Positions 36,656 to 44,435 of a stretch of DNA of 64,000 nucleotides are shown here, in pieces. A program made the translations under genes and the position numbers. The stretch is taken from contig NZ_JAGEOK010000024.1 in the NCBI RefSeq assembly GCF_017573545.1, positions 1 through 64,000 on the forward strand, given 5' to 3'. This DNA is from Actinomadura nitritigenes. GTDB lineage: Bacteria > Actinomycetota > Actinomycetes > Streptosporangiales > Streptosporangiaceae. Under the pieces are notes generated by a model, which worked only from the letters and a program-made list of their open reading frames with translations, ran no database searches and was not told where the DNA came from. Numbering within the stretch: position 1 is the stretch's first letter; every line of letters begins with the position of its first letter.

Positions 36656-37884
36656 TGCGCCTCCCCCTCGGGCATCAGGCCGAAGAAGGACGCGGCCGTG
36701 TGCATGTCCTTGTCGCCGCGGCCGGACAGGCACACCGCGATCGTGGCGTCCGGGCCCAGCTCCCTGCCGACCTTGATCGCGCCGGCCAGCGCGTGCGCCG
36801 ACTCGATCGCCGGGATGATGCCCTCGGTGCGGCACAGCAGCGAGAACGCCTCCATCGCCTCGGCGTCGGTGATCTCGCGGTACTCGGCGCGGCCGGAGTC
36901 GTGCAGCCAGGAGTGCTCCGGGCCGACGCCGGGATAGTCGAGGCCCGCGGAGATCGAGTGGGTCTCGAGGGTCTGGCCGTCGTCGTCCTGCAGCAGGTAG
37001 GTGCGCATGCCGTGGATGACGCCGAGGGAGCCGCCGACGAGCGTCGCGGCGTGCCTGCCGGACGCGACGCCGTCGCCGCCCGCCTCGAACCCGTACAGCC
37101 GGACGGACTCGTCCGGGACGAAGGCGTGGAACATGCCGATGGCGTTGGAGCCGCCGCCGACGCACGCGACGACCGCGTCCGGCAGGGCGCCGGTCAGCTC
37201 GAGGCACTGCCGCCGCGCCTCCACGCCGATGATCCGCTGGAAGTCGCGGACCATCATCGGGAACGGGTGCGGGCCCATCACCGAGCCGATGCAGTAGTGC
37301 GTGTCCTCCACGCTCGCGACCCAGTCGCGGAACGCCTCGTTGCAGGCGTCCTTGAGGGTGCGGCTGCCGGTCCGCACCGGGACGACCTCGGCGCCGAGCA
37401 TCCGCATCCGCGCGACGTTGAGGGCCTGCCGCTCGGTGTCGACCTCGCCCATGTAGACGGTGCAGTCGAGGCCGAGCAGGGCCGCGGCGGTGGCGGTGGC
37501 GACGCCGTGCTGGCCGGCGCCGGTCTCGGCGATCACCCGGGTCTTGCCCATCCGCCGGGTGAGCAGCGCCTGCCCGAGCACATTGTTGATCTTGTGGGAG
37601 CCGGTGTGGTTGAGGTCCTCGCGCTTCAGCAGCACGCGGGCGCCGCCCGCGTGCTCGGCGAACCGCTTCGCCTCGGTCAGCAGGCTCGGCCGGCCCGCGT
37701 AGTTGGCGAGCAGGTCGTCCAGCTCGGCGGTGAAGGCCGGGTCCTTCTTGGCGGTCTCGAACTCGCGGGTCAGCTCGTCCAGGGCCGCCATCAGCGCCTC
37801 GGGGGCGAACCGCCCGCCGAAGCGGCCGAAATGGCCGGTGGCGTCGGGCACGGCGGCAGCGCGCGCCGCACTGTCGATGGTCAT
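36652..37884 (-). CDS. trpB: Tryptophan synthase, beta subunit
   Basis: This 410-aa PLP enzyme condenses indole with serine to form tryptophan. The cofactor lysine is K98 in LNHTGSHKINN, the phosphate loop is CVGGGSNAIGMF, and the COMM-domain region ETGAGQHGVATA is complete. It resembles the canonical TrpB1 type. The ATG at 37884 lies 133 bp beyond trpC. It is coupled to trpA. Confidence 0.97.
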   Translation of the reverse strand: MTIDSAARAAAVPDATGHFGRFGGRFAPEALMAALDELTREFETAKKDPAFTAELDDLLANYAGRPSLLTEAKRFAEHAGGARVLLKREDLNHTGSHKINNVLGQALLTRRMGKTRVIAETGAGQHGVATATAAALLGLDCTVYMGEVDTERQALNVARMRMLGAEVVPVRTGSRTLKDACNEAFRDWVASVEDTHYCIGSVMGPHPFPMMVRDFQRIIGVEARRQCLELTGALPDAVVACVGGGSNAIGMFHAFVPDESVRLYGFEAGGDGVASGRHAATLVGGSLGVIHGMRTYLLQDDDGQTLETHSISAGLDYPGVGPEHSWLHDSGRAEYREITDAEAMEAFSLLCRTEGIIPAIESAHALAGAIKVGRELGPDATIAVCLSGRGDKDMHTAASFFGLMPEGEAQ

Positions 37885-37930
37885 GGGAAAACGCGTCCTG
37901 TCATGCGTAAGGGGCCTGCGTCGGACAGTC

Positions 37931-37984
37931 TCAGCGAGATGCGGCGAGGCCCCGCCATCGCTCGTGGAGCGGCTCTGCGGGCAT
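37931..37984 (-). CDS. Possible 17-residue ORF between trpC and trpB
   Basis: ATG at 37984 to TGA at 37931 encodes a 17-aa peptide containing one Trp (HERWRG). Only a weak AGG lies 8 nt upstream. Streptomyces has a short gene, trpM, at this place, but this peptide does not resemble what I remember of TrpM. A chance frame is quite possible. Confidence 0.2.
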   Translation of the reverse strand: MPAEPLHERWRGLAASR

Positions 37985-38017
37985 GACCGTAGCCTACCGA
38001 GTTCCCGTCGGCACCGG

Positions 38018-38824
38018 TCAGCCGCTCTGCCGCAGCGCCGGGTGCGCGCCGGCCGCGACCAGGTCGGCGACCGCGGTCCGCGGGTCGCGCCCGATGACCA
38101 GGCTCTCCCCCACGAGCACCGCGTCCGCGCCGCTGGAGGCGTAGGCGAGCAGGTCGTGCGGGCCCCGCACGCCGGACTCGGCGATCTTCACGGCGGGCTT
38201 GGGGATCGCGGGCGCGACGCGGGCGAAGACGCCCCGGTCGACCTTCAGGGTGCGCAGGTCGCGCGCGTTCACGCCGATGACCTTGGCGCCCGCGTCCACC
38301 GCGCGGGCGGCCTCCTCCTCGGTGTGCACCTCGACGAGCGGGAGCAGCCCGATCGACTCGGCCCGCTCGACCAGCGACACCAGCGCGTCCTGCTCCAGCG
38401 CGGCGACGATCAGCAGCGCCATGTCGGCGCCGTACGCGCGCGCCTCCCACAGCTGGTAGGAGGTGACGATGAAGTCCTTGCGCAGGACGGAGACGTCGAC
38501 GTTGGCGCGGACGTCCGCGAGGTCCTGCAGGCTGCCGCCGAAGCGGCGCCGCTCGGTCAGCACGCTGATCACCTTCGCGCCGCCGGCCTCGTAGTCGCGG
38601 GCGAGGGCGGCGGGGTCGGCGATCGCGGCGAGCGCGCCCTTGGACGGGCTGCTGCGCTTGACCTCGGCGATGACCGAGACGCCGGGCCCGCGCAGCGCGC
38701 CGAGCGCGTCGCGGGGGGCCGGGGCGGCGGCGGCCTTCTCCTTCAGCGCGCCGAGCGGCACCTCCCGCTGCCGTTCGGCGAGATCGGCCCGGACGCCGTC
38801 GATGATCTCGTCCAAGACGCTCAA
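38018..38824 (-). CDS. trpC: Indole-3-glycerol phosphate synthase
   Basis: This 268-aa TIM-barrel enzyme closes the indole ring in tryptophan synthesis. The motifs VIAEVKRSSPSKG, VLRKDFIV, LLPLVEVHTEEE, IGVNARDLRTL and AESGVRGPHD include the catalytic Lys, Glu and Asn positions. The TTG start has GGGGG 8 nt upstream. A TACGAT box lies in the 134-bp gap before it, but no good -35 was found. The length is normal. Confidence 0.95.
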   Translation of the reverse strand: MSVLDEIIDGVRADLAERQREVPLGALKEKAAAAPAPRDALGALRGPGVSVIAEVKRSSPSKGALAAIADPAALARDYEAGGAKVISVLTERRRFGGSLQDLADVRANVDVSVLRKDFIVTSYQLWEARAYGADMALLIVAALEQDALVSLVERAESIGLLPLVEVHTEEEAARAVDAGAKVIGVNARDLRTLKVDRGVFARVAPAIPKPAVKIAESGVRGPHDLLAYASSGADAVLVGESLVIGRDPRTAVADLVAAGAHPALRQSG

Positions 38825-38958
38825 GTGGTAGGCCCCCTATTTCAGGTCGATCCGTGCACCGATCGTAGCCGCCCCCGCCGACGGTCCTCGCACCCGGGAG
38901 GGGTCCGGGGACGCCCGCGGGGCGCGGCGGTCCGGCGGTCCGCGGCGCCGCCCGCGGG

Positions 38959-39414
38959 TCAGGGCGCCAGGGCGTGCGCGAACGGCAGGTTCCGCACGAT
39001 CCAGTAGACGGCCACGACGCCGACGAAGGAGTACACCGCGACCGGCCGGAACAGCGCCGACCACATCGGCCGGCCCTGGACGCTCAGCACCGTCCAGCGG
39101 ACGTACAGGTAGCCGAGGACGGGCAGCAGCAGGAACAGCAGCGGGTTGAACCCGAACGCGGTGCCGACGTGCCCGTGCGCGAGCGCGTTGACCAGCCGCA
39201 TCGCGCCGCAGCCCGGGCAGTAGTAGCCGGTCATGGCGAGGAACGGGCACGTGGGGTAGTGGCCGGGCCGGTTCGGGTCGACGACCGCGACCAGCACCGT
39301 CGCCGCGGCGGCCCCGGCCAGGACGATCCCGTGCGGAACCAGCGCGCGCACCGGGCTCTTGCGCTCGCCCCCACCCGCCGGATGGGGATGCGCGTGGACG
39401 GCGGGACGGCTCAC
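38959..39414 (-). CDS. DUF2752 membrane protein
   Basis: The 151-aa membrane protein has about four spans. The family signature CPFLAMTGYYCPGCGAMRL, with three conserved cysteines, is exact for DUF2752. The function is unknown, but in actinomycetes such genes often sit between trpE and trpC, as here next to trpC. GGGGG immediately before the GTG supports the start. It follows the response-regulator gene by 34 bp on the same strand. Confidence 0.85.
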   Translation of the reverse strand: MSRPAVHAHPHPAGGGERKSPVRALVPHGIVLAGAAAATVLVAVVDPNRPGHYPTCPFLAMTGYYCPGCGAMRLVNALAHGHVGTAFGFNPLLFLLLPVLGYLYVRWTVLSVQGRPMWSALFRPVAVYSFVGVVAVYWIVRNLPFAHALAP

Positions 39415-39448
39415 GCCCCCACCATAAGGCCGCCCCGCCGGAACTCCG

Positions 39449-40108
39449 CTACGCGTCGAGCACGTACCCCACGCCGCGGACGGTGCGGATGGGGTTGTCG
39501 TGGCCGAGCTTGGCGCGGAGCTGGGCGACGTGGACGTCGACGGTGCGGCTGCCCGCGCCGGCGCCGGGGCCCCAGGCGGCGTCGAGGAGCTGCTCGCGGG
39601 TGAAGACGCGGCCGGGGTTGGCCATGAGGAACGCGAGGAGGTCGAACTCGGTGACGGTGAGCGCGACGCGGCGGTCGCCCACGGCGGCGGTGCGGCGGTC
39701 GGGGTCGAGGGCGACGGGGCCGGCGCGCAGCGGCCCGGGGACGGGCAGGGGGCCGCGGCGGCGCAGCGCGTCGACGACGGCGGCGACCAGCACCCGGGGC
39801 CCGAACGGGCGGTCCACGCGGTGCTCGCCGAGGTGGCGGGCGATCGCCGGGTCGAGGGGGCCGGTGACGGCCACGACGGGCGCGGGGAGGGCCGCCTCGG
39901 CGACGCGGCGGTACAGGTCGGCGGGCAGCGCGCTGGTGGACAGGTCGAGGACGACGACGTCGGGGCGGGCGCGTTCGGCGGCGGCGGGCGCGCGGCCCGG
40001 GTCGGCCTCGATCCGCACCTCGTAGCCCTCGCGGGCCAGGTAGCGGCGCTGCAGTTCGGCGACGGCGGGATCGTGCTCGGCGACCAGGACCAGGCCGTCG
40101 GCGGTCAC
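39449..40108 (-). CDS. Orphan OmpR-type response regulator with altered receiver
   Basis: The 219-aa protein joins a receiver (1-115) to a winged-helix DNA-binding domain (about 125-219; LTVTEFDLLAFLMANPG, TVDVHVAQLRAKLG, TVRGVGYVL). The receiver keeps the acidic pair (E11, D13), phospho-acceptor D55 and T82, but the invariant lysine of the KPF motif is arginine (R100, DRPFGP). That usually weakens or abolishes normal phospho-switching. No histidine kinase gene is adjacent. The GTG start overlaps the stop of the Trp-associated membrane protein gene by 4 nt, tying it to the hisI/trp transcript. Confidence 0.85.
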   Translation of the reverse strand: MTADGLVLVAEHDPAVAELQRRYLAREGYEVRIEADPGRAPAAAERARPDVVVLDLSTSALPADLYRRVAEAALPAPVVAVTGPLDPAIARHLGEHRVDRPFGPRVLVAAVVDALRRRGPLPVPGPLRAGPVALDPDRRTAAVGDRRVALTVTEFDLLAFLMANPGRVFTREQLLDAAWGPGAGAGSRTVDVHVAQLRAKLGHDNPIRTVRGVGYVLDA

Positions 40109-40812
40109 GGGCGGCCGTTCCGGGGCGCGGTGGGGTCACCGGCCTCGCGGCCGTCCCGTTCCCCGGCGGCCGGGCCCTCGGACTTCGCGCCGGACGGCTC
40201 CCGGGCCGCGTCGCGGGCGGTCGGGTCCTCGCCGCGGTCGAGGGACTTCCAGAGCGCGGACGGGTCCTGCTCCGGGGCGCCGGACGCGGCGTCCTTCCGG
40301 GGGGCGGGGCGGGACGCGGGGGCGCCGTCCCGTTCGTAGCGGGCGGACATCCCCGGCCAGCGGGCGCCGCGGGCCGCCGCGACCAGGCCGCCGGCGACGA
40401 GGAGGACGCCTCCGGTGACCGACGCCATCCACCACAGGTTCACGGCCAGCGCGGGGTGCGCGCCGATCTTCAGCAGGGCGCTCCTGTCCCCGGCGACCGA
40501 CAGCACGTGAGCGCGCTGGACCGCGGCGACGGAGCCGTAGACGACGCCGGCGCCGAACAGGGCGATGAGGGCGCCGACGCCGGACCGGACGCGGCCGCGC
40601 GTGGCGAACAGGGCGGCGAGCCCGGCGAGGCCGGCCCAGGCGAGCGCGGTCGCGGTGCCGCCGAGGTCGTGGCCGGTCAGGTGCTGGGAGAACGGCGTGA
40701 TGGCGTCCTCGGCCTTGACGGTGGCCCAGGGGCGGCCGCCGGCGAGCAGGACCAGCCCCGCGCCGGCGGCGCACAGCAGCGCGGTGAGGCCGCGCTCACG
40801 CCCGGGGGTCAT
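40105..40812 (-). CDS. Trp-biosynthesis-associated membrane protein
   Basis: The 235-aa protein has four membrane spans (GLTALLCAAGAGLVLLAGG with PWATV at its outer end, then LALAWAGLAGLAALF-like and two more) and a hydrophilic C-terminal tail of about 75 residues. This is the Trp_oprn_chp family, always near trp genes in actinobacteria; its role is unknown. Its ATG overlaps the hisI stop and its own stop overlaps the next gene, so hisI, this gene and the response regulator form one coupled unit. Confidence 0.85.
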   Translation of the reverse strand: MTPGRERGLTALLCAAGAGLVLLAGGRPWATVKAEDAITPFSQHLTGHDLGGTATALAWAGLAGLAALFATRGRVRSGVGALIALFGAGVVYGSVAAVQRAHVLSVAGDRSALLKIGAHPALAVNLWWMASVTGGVLLVAGGLVAAARGARWPGMSARYERDGAPASRPAPRKDAASGAPEQDPSALWKSLDRGEDPTARDAAREPSGAKSEGPAAGERDGREAGDPTAPRNGRP

Positions 40813-41201
40813 GAGCTCGCGTCAGGGCGTTCCCCGACCACGGCGTCGAGCACGTCGGCGTCCCAGCAGGTGCGGTCGCCGGTGTGGCAGGCCGCGCCGA
40901 CCTGGTCCACCTTGACCAGGATCGCGTCGGCGTCGCAGTCGAGCGCGACGGACTTGACCCACTGCTGGTGGCCGGAGGTCTCGCCCTTCACCCAGTACTC
41001 CCGGCGGCTGCGCGACCAGTAGGTGCAGCGGCCGGTGGTGAGGGTGCGGTGCAGCGCCTCGTCGTCCATCCAGCCGAGCATGAGCACCTCGCCGGTGTCG
41101 TACTGCTGGGCGATCGCGGGCACCAGGCCGCTGGCGTCGCGCTTCAGCCGCTCGGCGATCTTGGGGTCCAGATTGGACGAGGGAACGGACATGACGTCCA
41201 T
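40809..41201 (-). CDS. hisI: Phosphoribosyl-AMP cyclohydrolase
   Basis: HisI opens the adenine ring of phosphoribosyl-AMP in histidine synthesis, a zinc enzyme. The 130-aa protein has GEVLMLGWMDDEAL, GRCTYWSRSR, VKGETSGH, the metal-binding DCDADA and the cysteines of VGAACHTGDRTCW. There is no fused HisE domain, as usual for Actinobacteria. A second ATG at 41192 is possible. It stands with trp genes, 14 kb from the main his operon, an arrangement also found in Streptomyces. Confidence 0.95.
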   Translation of the reverse strand: MDVMSVPSSNLDPKIAERLKRDASGLVPAIAQQYDTGEVLMLGWMDDEALHRTLTTGRCTYWSRSRREYWVKGETSGHQQWVKSVALDCDADAILVKVDQVGAACHTGDRTCWDADVLDAVVGERPDASS

Positions 41202-41255
41202 TGTGCCGGGTGGTTCCCGGTACCCGTGACGGCCCCCGCGCCGCCGGACACGAAA

Positions 41256-41289
41256 GGGCCCGCCCTCCCCTGCCGGGGAGACCGGGCCC
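41256..41289 (-). terminator. Terminator after the cold-shock gene
   Basis: GGGCCCG and CGGGCCC form the lower stem and CTCCCC/GGGGAG the upper one, around a 4-nt loop with one internal mismatch pair. On the minus strand TTTCG follows. It lies about 20 nt after the stop codon. Confidence 0.75.
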
Positions 41290-41308
41290 AGACGTACGAC
41301 TGCGGGTC

Positions 41309-41515
41309 TTACAGGGGGACGACCTGGTCGGCCTGGGGACCCCGGTTACCCTGCGTCACCTCGAACTGGACGCGCTGGTTCTCGTCCAGCGTGCGGTACC
41401 CGGAGGACTGGATCGCCGAGTAGTGCACGAAGACGTCCGGCCCGCCGCCGTCCACGGCGATGAAGCCGAAGCCCTTCTCGGCGTTGAACCACTTCACGGT
41501 GCCCTGCTGGGGCAT
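41309..41515 (-). CDS. Cold-shock domain protein
   Basis: This 68-aa single cold-shock domain acts as an RNA chaperone. RNP1 is KGFGFI (14-19) and RNP2 is VFVHYSAI (28-35), with the opening GTVKWFNAEKGF. The C-terminus QADQVVPL is typical of actinobacterial CspA/SCO-type proteins. AAGGAG 6 nt before the ATG at 41515 is a strong Shine-Dalgarno. It is monocistronic, bounded by hairpins on both sides (41256-41289 and 41616-41641). Confidence 0.95.
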   Translation of the reverse strand: MPQQGTVKWFNAEKGFGFIAVDGGGPDVFVHYSAIQSSGYRTLDENQRVQFEVTQGNRGPQADQVVPL

Positions 41516-41615
41516 GTCTTTCTCCTTGCGGCAAAACACGGGCCCACACCTCGCGGGCCCGGCGCGGTCGCTGCGGAACGCTCTCGCCCCCGGTACGGTC
41601 CCGGAAAAGCCAAAA

Positions 41616-41641
41616 CGCCCGCTGCCATCAGTCCGCGGGCG
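41616..41641 (-). terminator. Hairpin with U-tract upstream of the cold-shock gene
   Basis: CGCCCGC and GCGGGCG pair around a 12-nt loop. On the minus strand TTTTGGCTTTTCC follows. It lies about 125 nt after the stop of the 41768-42448 gene and 100 nt before the cold-shock ATG, so it may end the former or act as an attenuator in a long cold-shock leader. Confidence 0.65.
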
Positions 41642-41767
41642 TCTGGACAAACGATCGAGAACCACGACTGCAACCGACCGCACCACCGTATCACCGGTTC
41701 CGCGCAAAACGCAGGAGCGGGAAGGCTTGCGTTTCGCCTCTCAGCGAACCTTGCCGTTACCTGCCCG

Positions 41768-42448
41768 TTAAAGACTCCAACCGGACTCCGTCAGGGTCTT
41801 GACAGAGTCCGTGGGCCCCGTGAGGCGGACCTTCGCGACGTCGGTACGGCCGAGCGCCCACAGGACCAGTTCCCCCACGGGCCCGTGCACCCGCACGGGC
41901 CCGGAGCCGCCGCCGCGCCCGCTCCGGCCCCGTCCGCGCGCTCCGCCGGAGACCCGGACGCTCCGTCCGTCGGGTCGCACCAGCGTTACCTCGACGTGAA
42001 CTTTTCTTAGGACAAAGCGGGCAATTTTTATCCGTCTCCAGAGAAGTTCCTCGAGTTCACCGGACAGGTCCCTGGGCTCCCAGTCCGGCCCGGCCCGGCG
42101 GATGTCCTCATGGTGAACAAAGAACTCGACACCGTTGGCGATTTTGTCCACGCCCGGAACCGCGTACGGCGAGAACTTCGGCGGACCCTGCCGAAACCGT
42201 TCCACCAGGCGGTCGAACGGGACGGCCCGCGCGGTGCGGCGCCGGACGCGCTCGGTGTAGAAGGCCAGCGGAGGCAGCAGTATTCCGGGCGCGGCGTCCG
42301 GCCGCCCCTCCCGGACGACCAGGTGCGCGGCCAGGTCGCGGGCGTCCCACCCGCCGCACCGGGTGGGCGCGTCGGCGCCCGCCTCGGCCAGGGCGCCGGC
42401 CAGCAGGCCGCGCTCGCGCCGGACGGGTCCGTCCTCGGGCGTGCTCAT
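41768..42448 (-). CDS. TIGR03085-like / mycothiol-dependent isomerase-fold protein
   Basis: The 226-aa protein has the DinB/MDMPI four-helix fold. The metal-ligand pattern begins with a Cys-containing TRCGGWDARDLAAHLV (a histidine in AAHLV). Further possible ligands lie in VEFFVHHEDIRRA. This matches the TIGR03085 group of actinobacteria, probably zinc-dependent and thiol-linked; the reaction is unknown. A TACGAT box 6 nt upstream of the ATG at 42448 and no Shine-Dalgarno indicate a leaderless message. It is divergent from the ABC exporter operon. A much longer frame upstream is not credible. Confidence 0.75.
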   Translation of the reverse strand: MSTPEDGPVRRERGLLAGALAEAGADAPTRCGGWDARDLAAHLVVREGRPDAAPGILLPPLAFYTERVRRRTARAVPFDRLVERFRQGPPKFSPYAVPGVDKIANGVEFFVHHEDIRRAGPDWEPRDLSGELEELLWRRIKIARFVLRKVHVEVTLVRPDGRSVRVSGGARGRGRSGRGGGSGPVRVHGPVGELVLWALGRTDVAKVRLTGPTDSVKTLTESGWSL

Positions 42449-42454
42449 TGGATG

Positions 42455-42460
42455 ATCGTA
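42455..42460 (-). promoter_or_regulatory. -10 box, leaderless layout
   Basis: TACGAT ends 6 nt upstream of the ATG at 42448, with no Shine-Dalgarno between. Confidence 0.5.
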
Positions 42461-42590
42461 GGCCGCGGGAGCCGGCTCGGGAATAAGCGTCGGGGGCGCA
42501 TGGTAGGGACTAGTCAGGCCCGCGAAATCCCCCATCCCCACACGCAGGGGGCATGACCCCGGGTCGCCGTGCCGTGATCGAGGAGTAACC

Positions 42591-44435
42591 GTGCCGCCTG
42601 CGTCCAGACGCGTGTCCCCCCATGTCCTCCGCGAGGGAATGCGGGTGCTGCAGGTCGCCGTCCGTGCCGAGCCGCGGGTGTTCACCGTCTCGGTGATCGC
42701 CAGCGCGGTGTACGCGGCGATGACCGTGGGAACCGCCCAGGTGCTCGGCTGGGCGACCCAGACCGTCGTCCTCCCGGCGTTCCGGGAGGGGCGCACCACG
42801 GCCGGGGCGCTGTCCGGCGCGGCGGCGGCGATCGTCGGGGTCGCGCTGCTGAAGGCGCTCGGCGTCGCGGGCCGGCGCTTCTACGCGGGCCTGATGCAGT
42901 ACCGGATGCAGGCCGCCTACCGGCGGTCGGTGACCCGGCAGTACCTGCGGCTGCCGCTCGCCTGGCACCACCGGCACCCGACCGGGCAGCTGCTGTCGAA
43001 CGCCAACGCCGACGTCGAGGCGGTGTGGGCGCCGATCGCGCCGCTGCCGATGGCCGTCGGCGTGGTGTTCATGCTGCTGATCGCGGCCGTGTCGATCCTG
43101 CTCACCGACGTCGCGGTCGCCGCCGTCGGCTTCCTGATCTTCCCGGCGATCGCGCTGATCAACATCGTGTACCAGCGCCGGCTCGCGCCCGTCGCGACCC
43201 GCGCGCAGCAGCTGCGCGCCGAGGTCAGCGAGGTCGCGCACGAGAGCTTCGAGGGCGGCCTGGTCGTCAAGACCCTCGGCCGCGAGGAGTCGGAGACCGA
43301 GCGGTTCCGGGAGCGGGCGCACGAGCTGCGCGACGCCAACATCGCGGTCGGGCGGATCCGCGGCCTGTTCGACCCCGTGCTGGAGGCGCTGCCGAACCTC
43401 GGCGTGCTCGCCGTCCTGCTGATCGGGTCGCTGCGGCTGGAGTCCGGCGCGATGACGGCCGGCGACCTGGTGCACGTCGCCTACCTGTTCACGCTGCTGT
43501 CGTGGCCGATCCGGGCGCTCGGCTGGGTGCTGGCGGAGGTGCCGCGCAGCGTCGTCGGCTGGGAGCGGGTCCGCGGCGTGCTGGACGCGACGGGGTCGCT
43601 GCCGTTCGGCGACGCGGCGCTCGGCGAGGACAAGGCCGCCGCCCTGGAGGTCCGCGACGTCCGGTTCTCCTACGAGGGCGCCGACGGCGACCGCGAGGTC
43701 CTGCACGACGTGTCGTTCACCACCTCCCCCGGCCGGACCGTCGCGATCGTCGGGCCGACCGGGTCCGGCAAGTCCACCCTCACCTCGCTTCTGGTCCGGC
43801 TGGTCGACCCGGCCGACGGCTCGGTCCTCCTGGACGGCGTGGACCTGCGGGACGTCCGCAGGGGCGGCGTCGCGGAGACCGCCGCGCTCGTCCCGCAGCA
43901 GACGTTCCTGTTCGACGACACCGTCCGCGGGAACGTGACACTCGGCCTGGACGTCCCCGACGAGCGCGTCTGGGAGGCGCTGCGGCTCGCGCAGGCCGAC
44001 GGGTTCGTCGCCGCGCTCCCCGACGGGCTCGACACCCGGGTGGGCGAGCGCGGCGCGTCCCTGTCCGGCGGCCAGCGGCAGCGGCTCGCGCTGGCGCGCG
44101 CGCTGGTGCGGCGCCCGCGGCTGCTCGTCCTGGACGACGCGACGTCCAGCGTCGACCCGCAGGTGGAGGCGCGCATCCTGCACAGCCTGCGGGAGGCCCA
44201 GTCCCTGCGCGACGACGGCGGGGGCGGCGCGACCGTCGTGGTCGTCGCCTACCGCAAGGCCACGATCGCGCTGGCCGACGAGGTCGTCTACCTCGACCAC
44301 GGCCGGGTCACCGGGCGCGGCGCCCACGCGGAGCTGCTGGAGACGTCCGAGGGGTACCGCGACCTCGTCAACGCCTACGAGCGGGCGGAAGCGGAACAGG
44401 AAGCGCTCGACGGCGGCGAGGAGGCCCTGGCGTGA
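42591..44435 (+). CDS. ABC exporter half-transporter with degenerate ATP site
   Basis: This 614-aa type-IV ABC exporter subunit has six spans (about 30-320) and an ATPase domain (about 350-580). Walker A is GPTGSGKS (388-395) and the signature LSGGQ (491-495). The catalytic glutamate after Walker B is aspartate (LLVLDD, D516), and the H-loop histidine is tyrosine (VAYRK, Y554). Such changes mark the inactive-site half of heterodimeric exporters. GAGGAG upstream of the GTG at 42591 is a good Shine-Dalgarno. Its end overlaps the next subunit by 4 nt. Substrate unknown (lipids, drugs or peptides). Confidence 0.92.
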   Translation: MPPASRRVSPHVLREGMRVLQVAVRAEPRVFTVSVIASAVYAAMTVGTAQVLGWATQTVVLPAFREGRTTAGALSGAAAAIVGVALLKALGVAGRRFYAGLMQYRMQAAYRRSVTRQYLRLPLAWHHRHPTGQLLSNANADVEAVWAPIAPLPMAVGVVFMLLIAAVSILLTDVAVAAVGFLIFPAIALINIVYQRRLAPVATRAQQLRAEVSEVAHESFEGGLVVKTLGREESETERFRERAHELRDANIAVGRIRGLFDPVLEALPNLGVLAVLLIGSLRLESGAMTAGDLVHVAYLFTLLSWPIRALGWVLAEVPRSVVGWERVRGVLDATGSLPFGDAALGEDKAAALEVRDVRFSYEGADGDREVLHDVSFTTSPGRTVAIVGPTGSGKSTLTSLLVRLVDPADGSVLLDGVDLRDVRRGGVAETAALVPQQTFLFDDTVRGNVTLGLDVPDERVWEALRLAQADGFVAALPDGLDTRVGERGASLSGGQRQRLALARALVRRPRLLVLDDATSSVDPQVEARILHSLREAQSLRDDGGGGATVVVVAYRKATIALADEVVYLDHGRVTGRGAHAELLETSEGYRDLVNAYERAEAEQEALDGGEEALA

